A stretch of 64,000 bases of DNA, from NCBI GenBank assembly GCA_020073215.1, contig JAIQFO010000004.1:118868-182867 (forward strand), written 5' to 3'. A program made the translations under genes and the position numbers. The stretch comes from Terriglobia bacterium (GTDB lineage Bacteria > Acidobacteriota > Terriglobia > Terriglobales > Acidobacteriaceae). Within the stretch, counting starts at the first letter, position 1. The number at the start of each line of letters is the position of its first letter. Below, piece after piece: positions 33,601 to 41,900 of the stretch. Under the pieces are notes generated by a model. It saw only the letters and a program-made list of their open reading frames with translations. It was not told the DNA's origin and searched no databases.

Positions 33601-36240
33601 ACCGGCTACCGTCCGCTTGCCAGCACGAACGACACCTGGATCGGAACGGACCTTGGCACGAGCAAGGCTGTGACGCTTGGACAACTGGCCTTTGGAGCTC
33701 CCGTTGCGATCAGCAACTACATCAACAACACCGGGGACGGCACGAATTGGTTGGAACGGCTGACTTCGTCGCTGAAAGAATTCAACGTTAACGCGAAGTT
33801 TGACCAGGGCGTTACGCTCGCCGGACTGTCGAATGGATGCCTCAATATTGCGTCCGGGGTGATTGCATCCACCGGAAGTCCTTGCGGATCTGGCGGTACG
33901 GGAGGGGCTGTTAACTCGGTATTTGGGCGTTCGGGAACGGTCATAGCGGCCAGCGGCGATTACACTGTATCTCAGGTAACAGGGGCGGCGGCGGATGCTT
34001 CGGTGGTTCATAACACGGGCACCGAGACGATTGCCGGGGCGAAGACTTTCACGGGCAATGTTACGGCGAGCGGGAACCTGCTGCTGCCGCAGGGGAACGG
34101 ATATGTTCCCGCAGCGGGAGGCATTGGGCTAGATACGGCTGCCGGGTTGCCGGTGGTGAACATTGGGGGCACGACACAACAGATCGCGCTTACTAGTTCG
34201 AATATCAGCGGGCAGGCGGGAACGGCGCTGGCTTTGGCGGCGGCTCCGACGCAGTGCAGCGGGTCATTTGCTACGGGCATCGCGGCGAATGGGAATGCGA
34301 ACTGCACGACGGCCAACATGATCGAACTGGCGGAGACATCGCAGCCCTCGGATCCGCCTACCTATGGTGTTTTCTGGTTTGATTCCGCGACCCATACGCC
34401 GCACGCTATCGACAACAATCATGTTATCCAAATGGGGTTGACTAATTTGTTCAACTCGGACCCGGGCGGGGATCCGACGGATAATTTAGAGGAGCTCAAT
34501 GGAAGCACGCCGCAGAACCTGCGAGTGTATTCCAACTACGTGAATAACACGGCGTGGACGCGGATGTCGCTGGGCTCGGAAACGGCCGGCGGGACGACTT
34601 ACAACGTCGTGCGCAGCGAAGACGCGACGAGCGGGAATGCGCTCAGTTTGGGTATGCACATTGGCTCAAGCATCAAGTGGTTTTTCTCTTCCGATGGAAC
34701 GTTCAAGCCAAATTCGACCCCGGACGGCAGTTACGACATTGGGACGGACACTGGGCAGGCGATGCGAAGTGTCTTCGTCAAGACCTCGTTCAATATGTAC
34801 AGCACGGGCCGTCAGGACTTTGAGTTTCCGAACGACGGCACGAACGGCACGACACTGAATTATCTGGCCGTCTATAACAGCAGCGCGAGCGGCGTGCAGA
34901 CGGCCTCCACGGCAAGTACGGATGGTGTGGTCGGGATCGTCAGTGGGGGCGCGGGGACGTCGAATAAGGCGGTGCTCACATGGGCCGGACTTGCATCGTG
35001 CAACTTCGATGCCGTCAACCCGATCGCCGGAGACTATGTAATCGCCAGCACCACGCAGTCGGGAAAGTGCCACGACAGCGGCTCAACGACTCGCCCGAGT
35101 GGGGTGCAGGTGATCGGAAAGATTGAGAGTGGCGGGGTGCGGGTGAGCCTGGCGCCTCCAAGCGGCGGGGGTGGTGGCGGAGCGGTTGCGTCGGTGTTCG
35201 GGCGGACGGGCCCGGTGACGGCGACAACTGGAGATTATTCGGTGTCGCAAGTGACGGGGGCGGCGGCGGATGCGACGGTGGTGCATCTGGCTGGGGCGGA
35301 GACGATTAGCGGGGCGAAGACATTTTCGAGCGACGTGACGCTCAGCGGAAATCTGAACGTGGCGGGAAATATCAACCAGACAGGCAGCGGGCCCACGCAG
35401 TGGTCGGGGAAGAAATGGACGGGGACGACGGTGACAGTGCCGAGCGGGATGGACTTTTCGCTGGGGATCGGGTTGGACAACTCGTTCAAGTGCCAGTTGA
35501 CGAGCGGAGCGTCGTGTATGCCTACGGACGCAGTGCCGAGCGTATTCGGTCGCACGGGCGCGGTAGTGGCCGGCGGCGGCGACTATTCGGTTGGGCAGGT
35601 TACGGGGGCAGCGCCGCTAGCGTCACCTATGTTTACGGGCACGCCTTCTGCGCCAACGGCGAACCCTGGGGATAACTCGACTAAGCTGGCGACAACGGCA
35701 TTCGTGCAGAGCGCGCTGCCGACGAATTCGACGACGATTCCATGGCTTACCTTTTCGCATGGTGGCAGCAACATCAACTTTTCGACCGCGACCAACAAGG
35801 CGATTTTTACCGGGGTGGTTCTAGATTTCGCGAAGACGACGAGTCAAGTCAGTTACAACGTGTCAACAGCTGACAACACATCGAACACGTACGACCTAGG
35901 CATCTACTCTGGCACTGCGGGTGGGACATGTACGCAGCAAGCACACATTGGCCAGACTGCGGGGACCACATTCGCGGCGTCGACAGGATGGAAGACAACG
36001 AACTGGCTAGGCGGTTCCGTCACCCTGCAGCCCGGACGCTATTACCTGGCTTATACGACAAGTTGCACCACGAGTTGCGCGACACTGATAGGCGACACCG
36101 GCGGGTTCACCTTCGCGGGGAGTTCCGGTGGGGCTAATTCGAACGTGAGTGTCACTACTGGAGGAACCTTGCCGGCTACAGCAACTTGTCCGTCCGACAG
36201 CTACGCTACTACCAGCGCGCCTAACTGGGCAATCAACTAA
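30607..36240 (+). CDS. Giant secreted tail-fibre-like / beta-helix protein
   Basis: The 1877-residue protein starts at ATG 30607, ten bases after GAGGAG, and carries a signal peptide (AAKAVISMLPVLLIALTLSTASQAQ, core at about 19-33). Upstream codons to 30511 are in frame but lack this feature. Parts seen: an N-terminal beta domain; a phage-fibre linker with NDAANKGYVDAAVA (about 197-210) and KAGDTMTGPL; a parallel beta-helix region (about 380-720); and three repeats of the form VFGRTGxVxAxxGDYSVxQVTGAA at about 1107, 1531 and 1645. The last repeat is followed by DNSTKLATTAFVQSA, a tail-fibre motif. The C-terminal 170 residues are Thr/Ser-rich beta sequence. A phage-type fibre with a bacterial signal peptide suggests a surface-exposed adhesin or glycan-binding protein. 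Confidence 0.8.
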   Translation: MPRSFTVNPRCFPMAAKAVISMLPVLLIALTLSTASQAQGPALTTISDTVYRADGTAASGTVLISWPSFQTAEGDAVAAGNLAVTIGPGGAFSAQLVPNVGASPAGTYYVVVFQLDDGTVRTEYWAIPATSPTTIAAVLTTPGTGLGNLAVTQQYVNGAVANRALDTAVVHLAGTETITGTKQFAVPPALPVPAGANDAANKGYVDAAVANVGSGAYVSKAGDTMTGPLSLPADPAAPNQAADRHYVDAGLAVKADLVNSTIPTGELGAGIANATTCLNGNSTWGSCGGGAPAGITYATTALNWTQPIASPLTGGSLSTVTLTPCPVGVDTTSGAGYQVLISGGGKSEAVNVVTGAGGCTSGATSGTITFTPFYSYAAGYTIGSASSGIQETINAACGAMTTTHPNGQCNVTIPANGGPNNLSGPTSDHPLSNYLVYGTIYFHAGQSVLSGYGVSLNCLGRGPCLQLGDLLDANHYADTTVKGIHFRAPVVSTGDPAYAGSAITSTVVAGSVATITTASPHGFRPGDIIVQLFTDDASYWGDAIVTTVPSSTTYTYAHTGTIAPQTTPGVTALAYEAVLDNANSSHFIDVGQDGLYGESRHFNNFFDMWDDENAVIDHFNNSAISLNGNANWNGSFVFSGGAANVGHQLAPVITIRDSNITANDSSCVTDYNSNGLYFENTVCQATGLWQVYASNTTGNYQGAYLKDIYTESSTAMNPGAPARTPFPGLGIAGLIAGKSTGAASFSVTTGGSTGLSGGIPSGGTGSTPYSYYIVANFGGPAQTYPMLILNWLSTGSDSIPVNWPRLPGAISYDVIRTTTPDATHPAPYNRGCPGGSGGACGSVATAISQASACSGGLVCTYTDTGSSTTAAYTVQRGNAAVNLTFWPGTLVSVNQTVTTDRELAPVVAVGLSDNPIQVTARCSGGGVASPGGYTICLESTTGSNPNQTATLMADGTVVGGAQSLSKGRLNFSGPFGALISSHHIITLLDSQPALTQATTGYRPLASTNDTWIGTDLGTSKAVTLGQLAFGAPVAISNYINNTGDGTNWLERLTSSLKEFNVNAKFDQGVTLAGLSNGCLNIASGVIASTGSPCGSGGTGGAVNSVFGRSGTVIAASGDYTVSQVTGAAADASVVHNTGTETIAGAKTFTGNVTASGNLLLPQGNGYVPAAGGIGLDTAAGLPVVNIGGTTQQIALTSSNISGQAGTALALAAAPTQCSGSFATGIAANGNANCTTANMIELAETSQPSDPPTYGVFWFDSATHTPHAIDNNHVIQMGLTNLFNSDPGGDPTDNLEELNGSTPQNLRVYSNYVNNTAWTRMSLGSETAGGTTYNVVRSEDATSGNALSLGMHIGSSIKWFFSSDGTFKPNSTPDGSYDIGTDTGQAMRSVFVKTSFNMYSTGRQDFEFPNDGTNGTTLNYLAVYNSSASGVQTASTASTDGVVGIVSGGAGTSNKAVLTWAGLASCNFDAVNPIAGDYVIASTTQSGKCHDSGSTTRPSGVQVIGKIESGGVRVSLAPPSGGGGGGAVASVFGRTGPVTATTGDYSVSQVTGAAADATVVHLAGAETISGAKTFSSDVTLSGNLNVAGNINQTGSGPTQWSGKKWTGTTVTVPSGMDFSLGIGLDNSFKCQLTSGASCMPTDAVPSVFGRTGAVVAGGGDYSVGQVTGAAPLASPMFTGTPSAPTANPGDNSTKLATTAFVQSALPTNSTTIPWLTFSHGGSNINFSTATNKAIFTGVVLDFAKTTSQVSYNVSTADNTSNTYDLGIYSGTAGGTCTQQAHIGQTAGTTFAASTGWKTTNWLGGSVTLQPGRYYLAYTTSCTTSCATLIGDTGGFTFAGSSGGANSNVSVTTGGTLPATATCPSDSYATTSAPNWAIN

Positions 36241-36247
36241 GGTGACC

Positions 36248-37387
36248 ATGATCAAACGAGTGTTGTTGCTTCTATTTCTAGGAGCGCCGCTGGCGTGTGC
36301 CTCGGACTATTACGTGGATTGTAATTATGGGTCGAACGGAAATCCGGGCACCAGTCCGCAACGGGCGTGGCGGACGCTGTTGCAGGTTGGGATCTCCAGC
36401 TTTCAGGCGGGTGACACGATTAACCTGAAACGGGACTGTACCTGGAACGAAGCGCTAACTCCGCCCTCGAGTGGGAGTAGTGGTTCGCTGATCAAGATCG
36501 ACAGTTATGGAAATGGTCAACCGCCGCACCTGACCGGCTATTTACCAATCGCAGCGCAGTGGTGGAGCCGGGTGGGAGCCACTAACGTCTGGTCGGCGGT
36601 GCTGTATTCGGCCACAAGTGGACTGGCAAATGTCGTGCAGTGTGGTATTCGGGGCTTCTATTGTCTTACGCAGCCGCCATCTCAGTTGCAGTATGTACGG
36701 TTTGGGACGGTTTGGGGGATAGCGCAGGCCAGCCAGACGGCGCTTAGCCAGGATCGGGATTTCTGGTACGACGCGACGAATTTCATTTTGTATGTGTACA
36801 GCGCAAGCGGCAATCCGGCGACACATTACTCCACGGTTGCGCCCATGGCGCTGAGCGGGAAGAGCGTGCTGACTGTGACCAATGCTTCGTGGCTGGAAAT
36901 TCAGCACTTGAAAATCGACTGGTTCGACGGCTACGGAGTACAGGTGCAAGGAGCGAGCGATCATCTTTGGCTAGCGAACCTAGCGGCGAACAGCGAAGTG
37001 GAAAACGGCGCGGTGCCGCTGGGCTTTTACGTGCATCCGGACGGTGTGCCGGTAGACATCCATCTTTACAACACGGATGCAAACATGAACTATGCCGGTT
37101 ACCACTTTGATGGGTGCGATAGCGGCGGGTGCGCATTTGAAATCAGAAACTGCCGCGCCTATGCGAATCGCGCGTACGGGATCGTGGATAACGTACATGG
37201 GGCGGTGAGTTACGACTACTGCCAACCGGGACGGATGAAGCTGGCGGAAGACCGACTGGTCGCGCTGGAGAAAAACGATCTCCGTCGAACGGTTTATGAC
37301 CGGATCGTAATTGCCGGAATCACGTTCGCGATCACGGTCGCGATCAGCACGATCGTCGCGTGGCGCTCCTACATGGGCCTGAAGTAG
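36248..37387 (+). CDS. Secreted beta-helix protein fused to an XhlA-like membrane segment
   Basis: The 379-residue product starts at ATG 36248, seven bases after the previous stop, with AAGGTGA before it. A signal peptide (about 1-18, VLLLLFLGAPLACAS) is followed by YYVDCNYGSNGNPGTSPQRAW, typical of right-handed beta-helix proteins, which should then repeat to about residue 320. At residue 330 the sequence changes to MKLAEDRLVALEKNDLRRTV, a coiled coil, and one transmembrane helix (about 353-371), like phage XhlA/haemolysin proteins. ATG 37235 within GGGACGGATG would start that part alone. It looks like an in-frame deletion that joined a truncated beta-helix gene to a small membrane-protein gene. 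Confidence 0.68.
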   Translation: MIKRVLLLLFLGAPLACASDYYVDCNYGSNGNPGTSPQRAWRTLLQVGISSFQAGDTINLKRDCTWNEALTPPSSGSSGSLIKIDSYGNGQPPHLTGYLPIAAQWWSRVGATNVWSAVLYSATSGLANVVQCGIRGFYCLTQPPSQLQYVRFGTVWGIAQASQTALSQDRDFWYDATNFILYVYSASGNPATHYSTVAPMALSGKSVLTVTNASWLEIQHLKIDWFDGYGVQVQGASDHLWLANLAANSEVENGAVPLGFYVHPDGVPVDIHLYNTDANMNYAGYHFDGCDSGGCAFEIRNCRAYANRAYGIVDNVHGAVSYDYCQPGRMKLAEDRLVALEKNDLRRTVYDRIVIAGITFAITVAISTIVAWRSYMGLK

Positions 37388-37435
37388 AGCGGAGCGCGAA
37401 ACTGCGCTCCGCTGGGCGGACGAGGGCGTCCGCCC
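37388..37435. terminator. Double hairpin between convergent genes, possible bidirectional terminator
   Basis: AGCGGAGCGC-GAAACT-GCGCTCCGCT (37388-37413, 10-bp perfect stem) is followed directly by GGGCGGACG-AGGG-CGTCCGCCC (37414-37435). No T-run follows, so termination is only inferred from position. It also belongs to the GC-hairpin repeat class. Confidence 0.6.
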
Positions 37436-37445
37436 CTACGTAAGT

Positions 37446-38705
37446 CTAGCCGACTTCTTCACTCCAGTTTTCAAGGGTCTTCTTTACGACAGCCATGAAC
37501 TGGTCGGCGGTGGCGCCGTCGATGATGCGATGGTCGTAGCCCAGCGTCAGGTGAACGACGGAACGGATGGCGATGGAATCAGTGCCGTCTTTGTCGGTGA
37601 TGACCATCGGTTGTTTGGTGATGCCGCCGACGCCCATGATGGCCACGTTCGGCTGGTTGATGATGGGCAAGCCGAAGACGGCGCCAAACTGGCCGGGGTT
37701 GGTGATGGTGAAGGTTGAACCTTCGACATCCGCCGGCATCAGCTTCTTCGAACGAGCGCGCTCGCCGAGGTCGGTGATGCCGCGCTGCAATCCGAGAAAA
37801 TTGAGTTCATCGGCGTTCTTGAGAACGGGAACGATGAGTCCCCAATCGAGCGCGACGGCGATGCCGGCGTTGACGTGCTTGTGGTAGCGGACGTTGTCGC
37901 CTTCGAGCGAGCAGTTGACGATCGGATACTGCTGCAGGGCGATGATGGTAGCGCGCACAAAGAAAGGCATGAAGGTGAGGCGCGCTCCGGTCCGCTGCTC
38001 GAATCCGTTCTTGAGCCTGTTGCGCAGGTTGACGATGCGGGTCATATCCACTTCGAACATGCAGTGAACATGAGCGCTGGTGCGGCGCGATTCGATCATG
38101 CGCTGCGCGATGATCTTGCGCATTTGGGACATAGGCACCAGGTCGCCCGGAATGACAGCCGGCGCGGGGGCCGAGGCTTGGCGGGGAGCAGGGGCCGCAA
38201 CTGGGGCGGCGACACGGTGCTCGACGAAATCGAGGACGTCCTGTTTGGTAACACGGCCGCCGGTGCCGGTACCACTCACTCTGGCGAGATCCACATTGTG
38301 CTCGCGGGCGAGCTTGCGGACGAGCGGGGAAGAGCGAACGTCGGAGTCTTCTTCGTCCTCGCGAAAGGTGGCGGCAGAGGCGGGCGGCGGAGCCAGAGCT
38401 TCCTTTTTTGCCGATGCCGGAGCGGCGGGAGCCGGCGCAGCGGCCTTGGCCGGGGCGGAAGCGCCATTGCCGTCGCCAATCACACCGACGACGGTATTGA
38501 CCTGAACGGTATTGCCTTCGGAAACCTTAATTTCCTGAAGGGTTCCGCTGGCTGGTGCGGGGATTTCGGCGTCGACCTTGTCAGTGGAAATCTCGAACAG
38601 AGGTTCATCGCGCTGAACTTTGTCGCCGGGCTTTTTCAGCCACTTGGTGATGGTTCCTTCGAAAATTGACTCGCCCATCTGGGGCATAACTACGTCAGTC
38701 GGCAT
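37446..38705 (-). CDS. 2-oxo acid dehydrogenase E2 component (dihydrolipoamide acyltransferase)
   Basis: The 419-residue protein starts at ATG 38705 (MPTDVVMPQMGESIFEG). It has one lipoyl domain with K43 in STDKVDAEI, an Ala/Pro linker, a peripheral subunit-binding domain (about 124-162, SSPLVRKLAREHNVDL) and a second Ala/Pro linker. The catalytic acyltransferase domain ends in the signature YDHRIIDGATADQF. E2 passes acyl groups from lipoate to CoA. Whether it serves pyruvate, 2-oxoglutarate or branched-chain oxoacids is not decidable here, since no E1 or E3 gene adjoins. It stands alone, flanked on both sides by plus-strand genes for giant secreted proteins. Confidence 0.93.
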   Translation of the reverse strand: MPTDVVMPQMGESIFEGTITKWLKKPGDKVQRDEPLFEISTDKVDAEIPAPASGTLQEIKVSEGNTVQVNTVVGVIGDGNGASAPAKAAAPAPAAPASAKKEALAPPPASAATFREDEEDSDVRSSPLVRKLAREHNVDLARVSGTGTGGRVTKQDVLDFVEHRVAAPVAAPAPRQASAPAPAVIPGDLVPMSQMRKIIAQRMIESRRTSAHVHCMFEVDMTRIVNLRNRLKNGFEQRTGARLTFMPFFVRATIIALQQYPIVNCSLEGDNVRYHKHVNAGIAVALDWGLIVPVLKNADELNFLGLQRGITDLGERARSKKLMPADVEGSTFTITNPGQFGAVFGLPIINQPNVAIMGVGGITKQPMVITDKDGTDSIAIRSVVHLTLGYDHRIIDGATADQFMAVVKKTLENWSEEVG

Positions 38706-38914
38706 AATTCCCTTTCCATGAAGCCCTGCACAAATGGCGGGGGAGAGCAAACAACAATTATAGCGAAGCCGGGAGTGACGGCGGGCTTCGGAGCGCGTGG
38801 GGTTGCGCGGTCCATAGCGTGGTGCAAAAGCGTTGCCATGGTCTAACGAGGGGCGTATTGCCTGCGGAGCGAAGAGCGATGAAGGAGTTTTTGGCGGTTG
38901 TTCTTGAGGTGACC

Positions 38915-41900
38915 ATGAACGTCATGGCAAAGATTACTTTTCCCTATAAGCGCACGGCTCGACACGGCGTTGCATTCCCTATTTGTGCAGCGATAGGGCT
39001 CGCAGCCGTGACTTTTCTGAATTGTGTTGCGCAGGGGCAAGTGGTGGTGTCGGGTTCTGCTGTGCTTTCGGGCAACGTCCAGTTGAGTTCCAGTTCTGGC
39101 GGCGCTCCGCTCACCTATTCCGCCCGGACGGATGGTTGCGTGAATCCCACGGCAACACCCGCTAGTTGCATTGCTGGCACGGCGACCGGGCAGGCGGGCG
39201 CTACTCTGTTATTCCAGGAGGGCCTAAGCGATCCTATCCCGACCGGTTTCGCTGCGACGACAATTTCCTCCGGCTCGTGTCCTTCTGGGCTGACGCCGAG
39301 TGCGTATCCCGCCTACTGTCCGGCACCGATGAATTCAACGGCTACTGACCCGGACTTCGGCTCCTATCTCGTGATGGCGAGTGATGACTGGACGCAGTTG
39401 GGCGGCCTAACGTCATGGACGGCTGGGTCTGACGGCGGCCACGATTCATTCACGCCGGATGAGAGTCTAGTGCTACTGGTTGGATCGAATGGAAACACCA
39501 CGCTGATCAATGTCAATCCCGCGTCGATCCACGCCAAGACCTGTGCCAGTTCGCCGTGCGTCAGCCCGACAGGAATTTTTGAAGCTGGTAGCGGAGGCGG
39601 AAGCACGACTAGCTTTGCGCATAATGCCATTGTTACCGCCAGTCGCAATCCATCTGAACCCAAGACGCTCTATGAGCAGGTTGGCAACCAAGTCAACCGG
39701 CTGGTCGTGGCCAGTTCGATCGGCAGTCCCGGCACGGGCACGTTGGCCCGCACAACCTACGTCGATTTCACTTCCGATACGCCCGTCGCGTGCTCTGTGA
39801 TCCCGCCGATCACGGTTGGGGCGAACACGAGCAACTACCAGGCCAACTGGTACAGCAGCGTGCAGATGGCGAATGACGGCTCAGTCGGCTATGGCACGGC
39901 TGGCGGCTACGACTGGCTGCCTTCGTGGACGCCTGCGGATGTGGTCGGGAATACGATCTTTATCTATCCACTGTCGAACAATGGTAGTCACCACGGATTC
40001 CAAGCAACGGCGATCACGGGACCGACCGGGGCGACCGAGCCAAACTGGGCATCAAGCTGTTATACGACGGGATGCACCGAAGGCGGGGTGACGTGGGCCG
40101 ACATCGGTGGCCTCAACAGCCAAGGTCCTGGATTCGATGTGTTCGGGTATCGCCCCGGATTCGGATGCTTCAAGGTCAACACCCGGCTGGCAAAGATTTA
40201 CGGGGGCACCGGGCACTCGTCACTGACTGGTCCGCTGAAGACGCTCGACCCGGTAGCCTGCACACGAGTGCTTGGAGTTCCTTGCTCCGGGACGCCCGTT
40301 ACCCTGCCCGACACCTTCACGCTGCACGCCGTCGGGCAGATGATGAATGGTGGCATCCTCAGCATGGACCCGACCGGCTCGGAAGCGCTGAACGCTCCGG
40401 GCAACTGGAATTCAGGTACGCTCACCTGTCAGCCAAGCGGCGCAAGTGATGTGTGGGCTGGGGCGTGGAACTCCGGCACAACCTACACAAACAAGCAGAC
40501 GGTCAGCTACACGGACGGAACCAGCGCTTACTACGTTGCTACATCTGCCGGCTCGAACCTGAGCCAGCCTCCGCGCACAGGCGGGGTAGTCAATTCGACA
40601 TTCTGGACACAGCAGGAAGCCTATTGCGCCCACTACTATCTGCAGGCGAGCACGAATCTGGTCGCGCCCACGACGGACTGGGCCGACGCGGCGGGACACA
40701 CGGCAGCCGGGTATCTCTATCGCTACTATGCCGCCAAGTACGCATCTGCACGCTACGATACACCTAGTGCCCAGTTAAGCCCGCCCAATGGCGCGATCAC
40801 ACTAAATCCCGGTACGAAGCTGCTTACCACGGCGCTGCCCACCGACAATCATGGTAGCTATCGCAACGCGGGCGCTGGCGACTTGCAGCCTGTTCTTGGG
40901 TTCACCTTCGACGCTCCGGCATGGGTCACAAACTATACTGCCGCCTGCTATACGGAAATCTGTGGCTTTGCGAATGTCGCGACGGGGGCGAAAGCTGCGA
41001 CCTACCGCTTCGCCCATAACTACGCGAGCGGCAACAACCAATTGTTTTCGGTTCAATCCGCAATCGGCGTCGTTTCCCCGCTCGGAGACCTTGCTATTTG
41101 GGGCACGGACATGGTTGGCACGCGGGGCTCGACGGCGACAGCAGCCACTGCTTGCAACAACGTCCGCGGTCAGTTTGCTCCGGTAGCGGGCATGACTCTC
41201 AACGTCAACGACACTCTTTATCCTGCCAGTGGGAACGCAGGCAATCATATCTACAAGGCCACGGTCGGCGGCCTGACTAGCGGATCGGCCCCGACTGGCG
41301 GTTGGTGCCAAACAACCGGTTGTATTGCGACGTGGGGCGCAGCCACGGTGCAAGAGATTGGCGTCAACGACTGCCGCGGCGACATGGTTATTGTTGATTT
41401 GACCTCCGCTCACCCTGCGGCTGCCACGCCATCATTAGCTAATTTGCTTGATCCGACGCGAGCGACTGACTGGACTACGGCGGGTTTCGAGATTCCAAAC
41501 TACATGGCTACTTGCTCCGGCTCCCCGCCGACCCTGCTCGCCGGATCAGGGAACGCTGCCGCCAACAGCACCGCGATCCAGAATGCGCTGGCTTCCTGTG
41601 ACTCTACTCATAATGTCGTCAACCTGCCGAGCGGCACTTATTACGTGGCCGGGATCAAGTATCCTGCCGGGGGCAGCAACCGGGTGCTGCGCGGCGTAGG
41701 GTCCAGCACCACGTATCTGAATATGACGGCGGGAGCGTCGGGCTGCGGCTACTTGTCGAGCATCTGTATGCAAGCCACTCCGTTTGCACAGGGCAGCAAC
41801 GTGAACGCCCCGAGCGGCACACAGCAGTGCATGTGGACGGGCACGAATGGAGTCGCTGGTACATACACTCAGGGGGCGACCTCGATCATCCTGAACAGTT

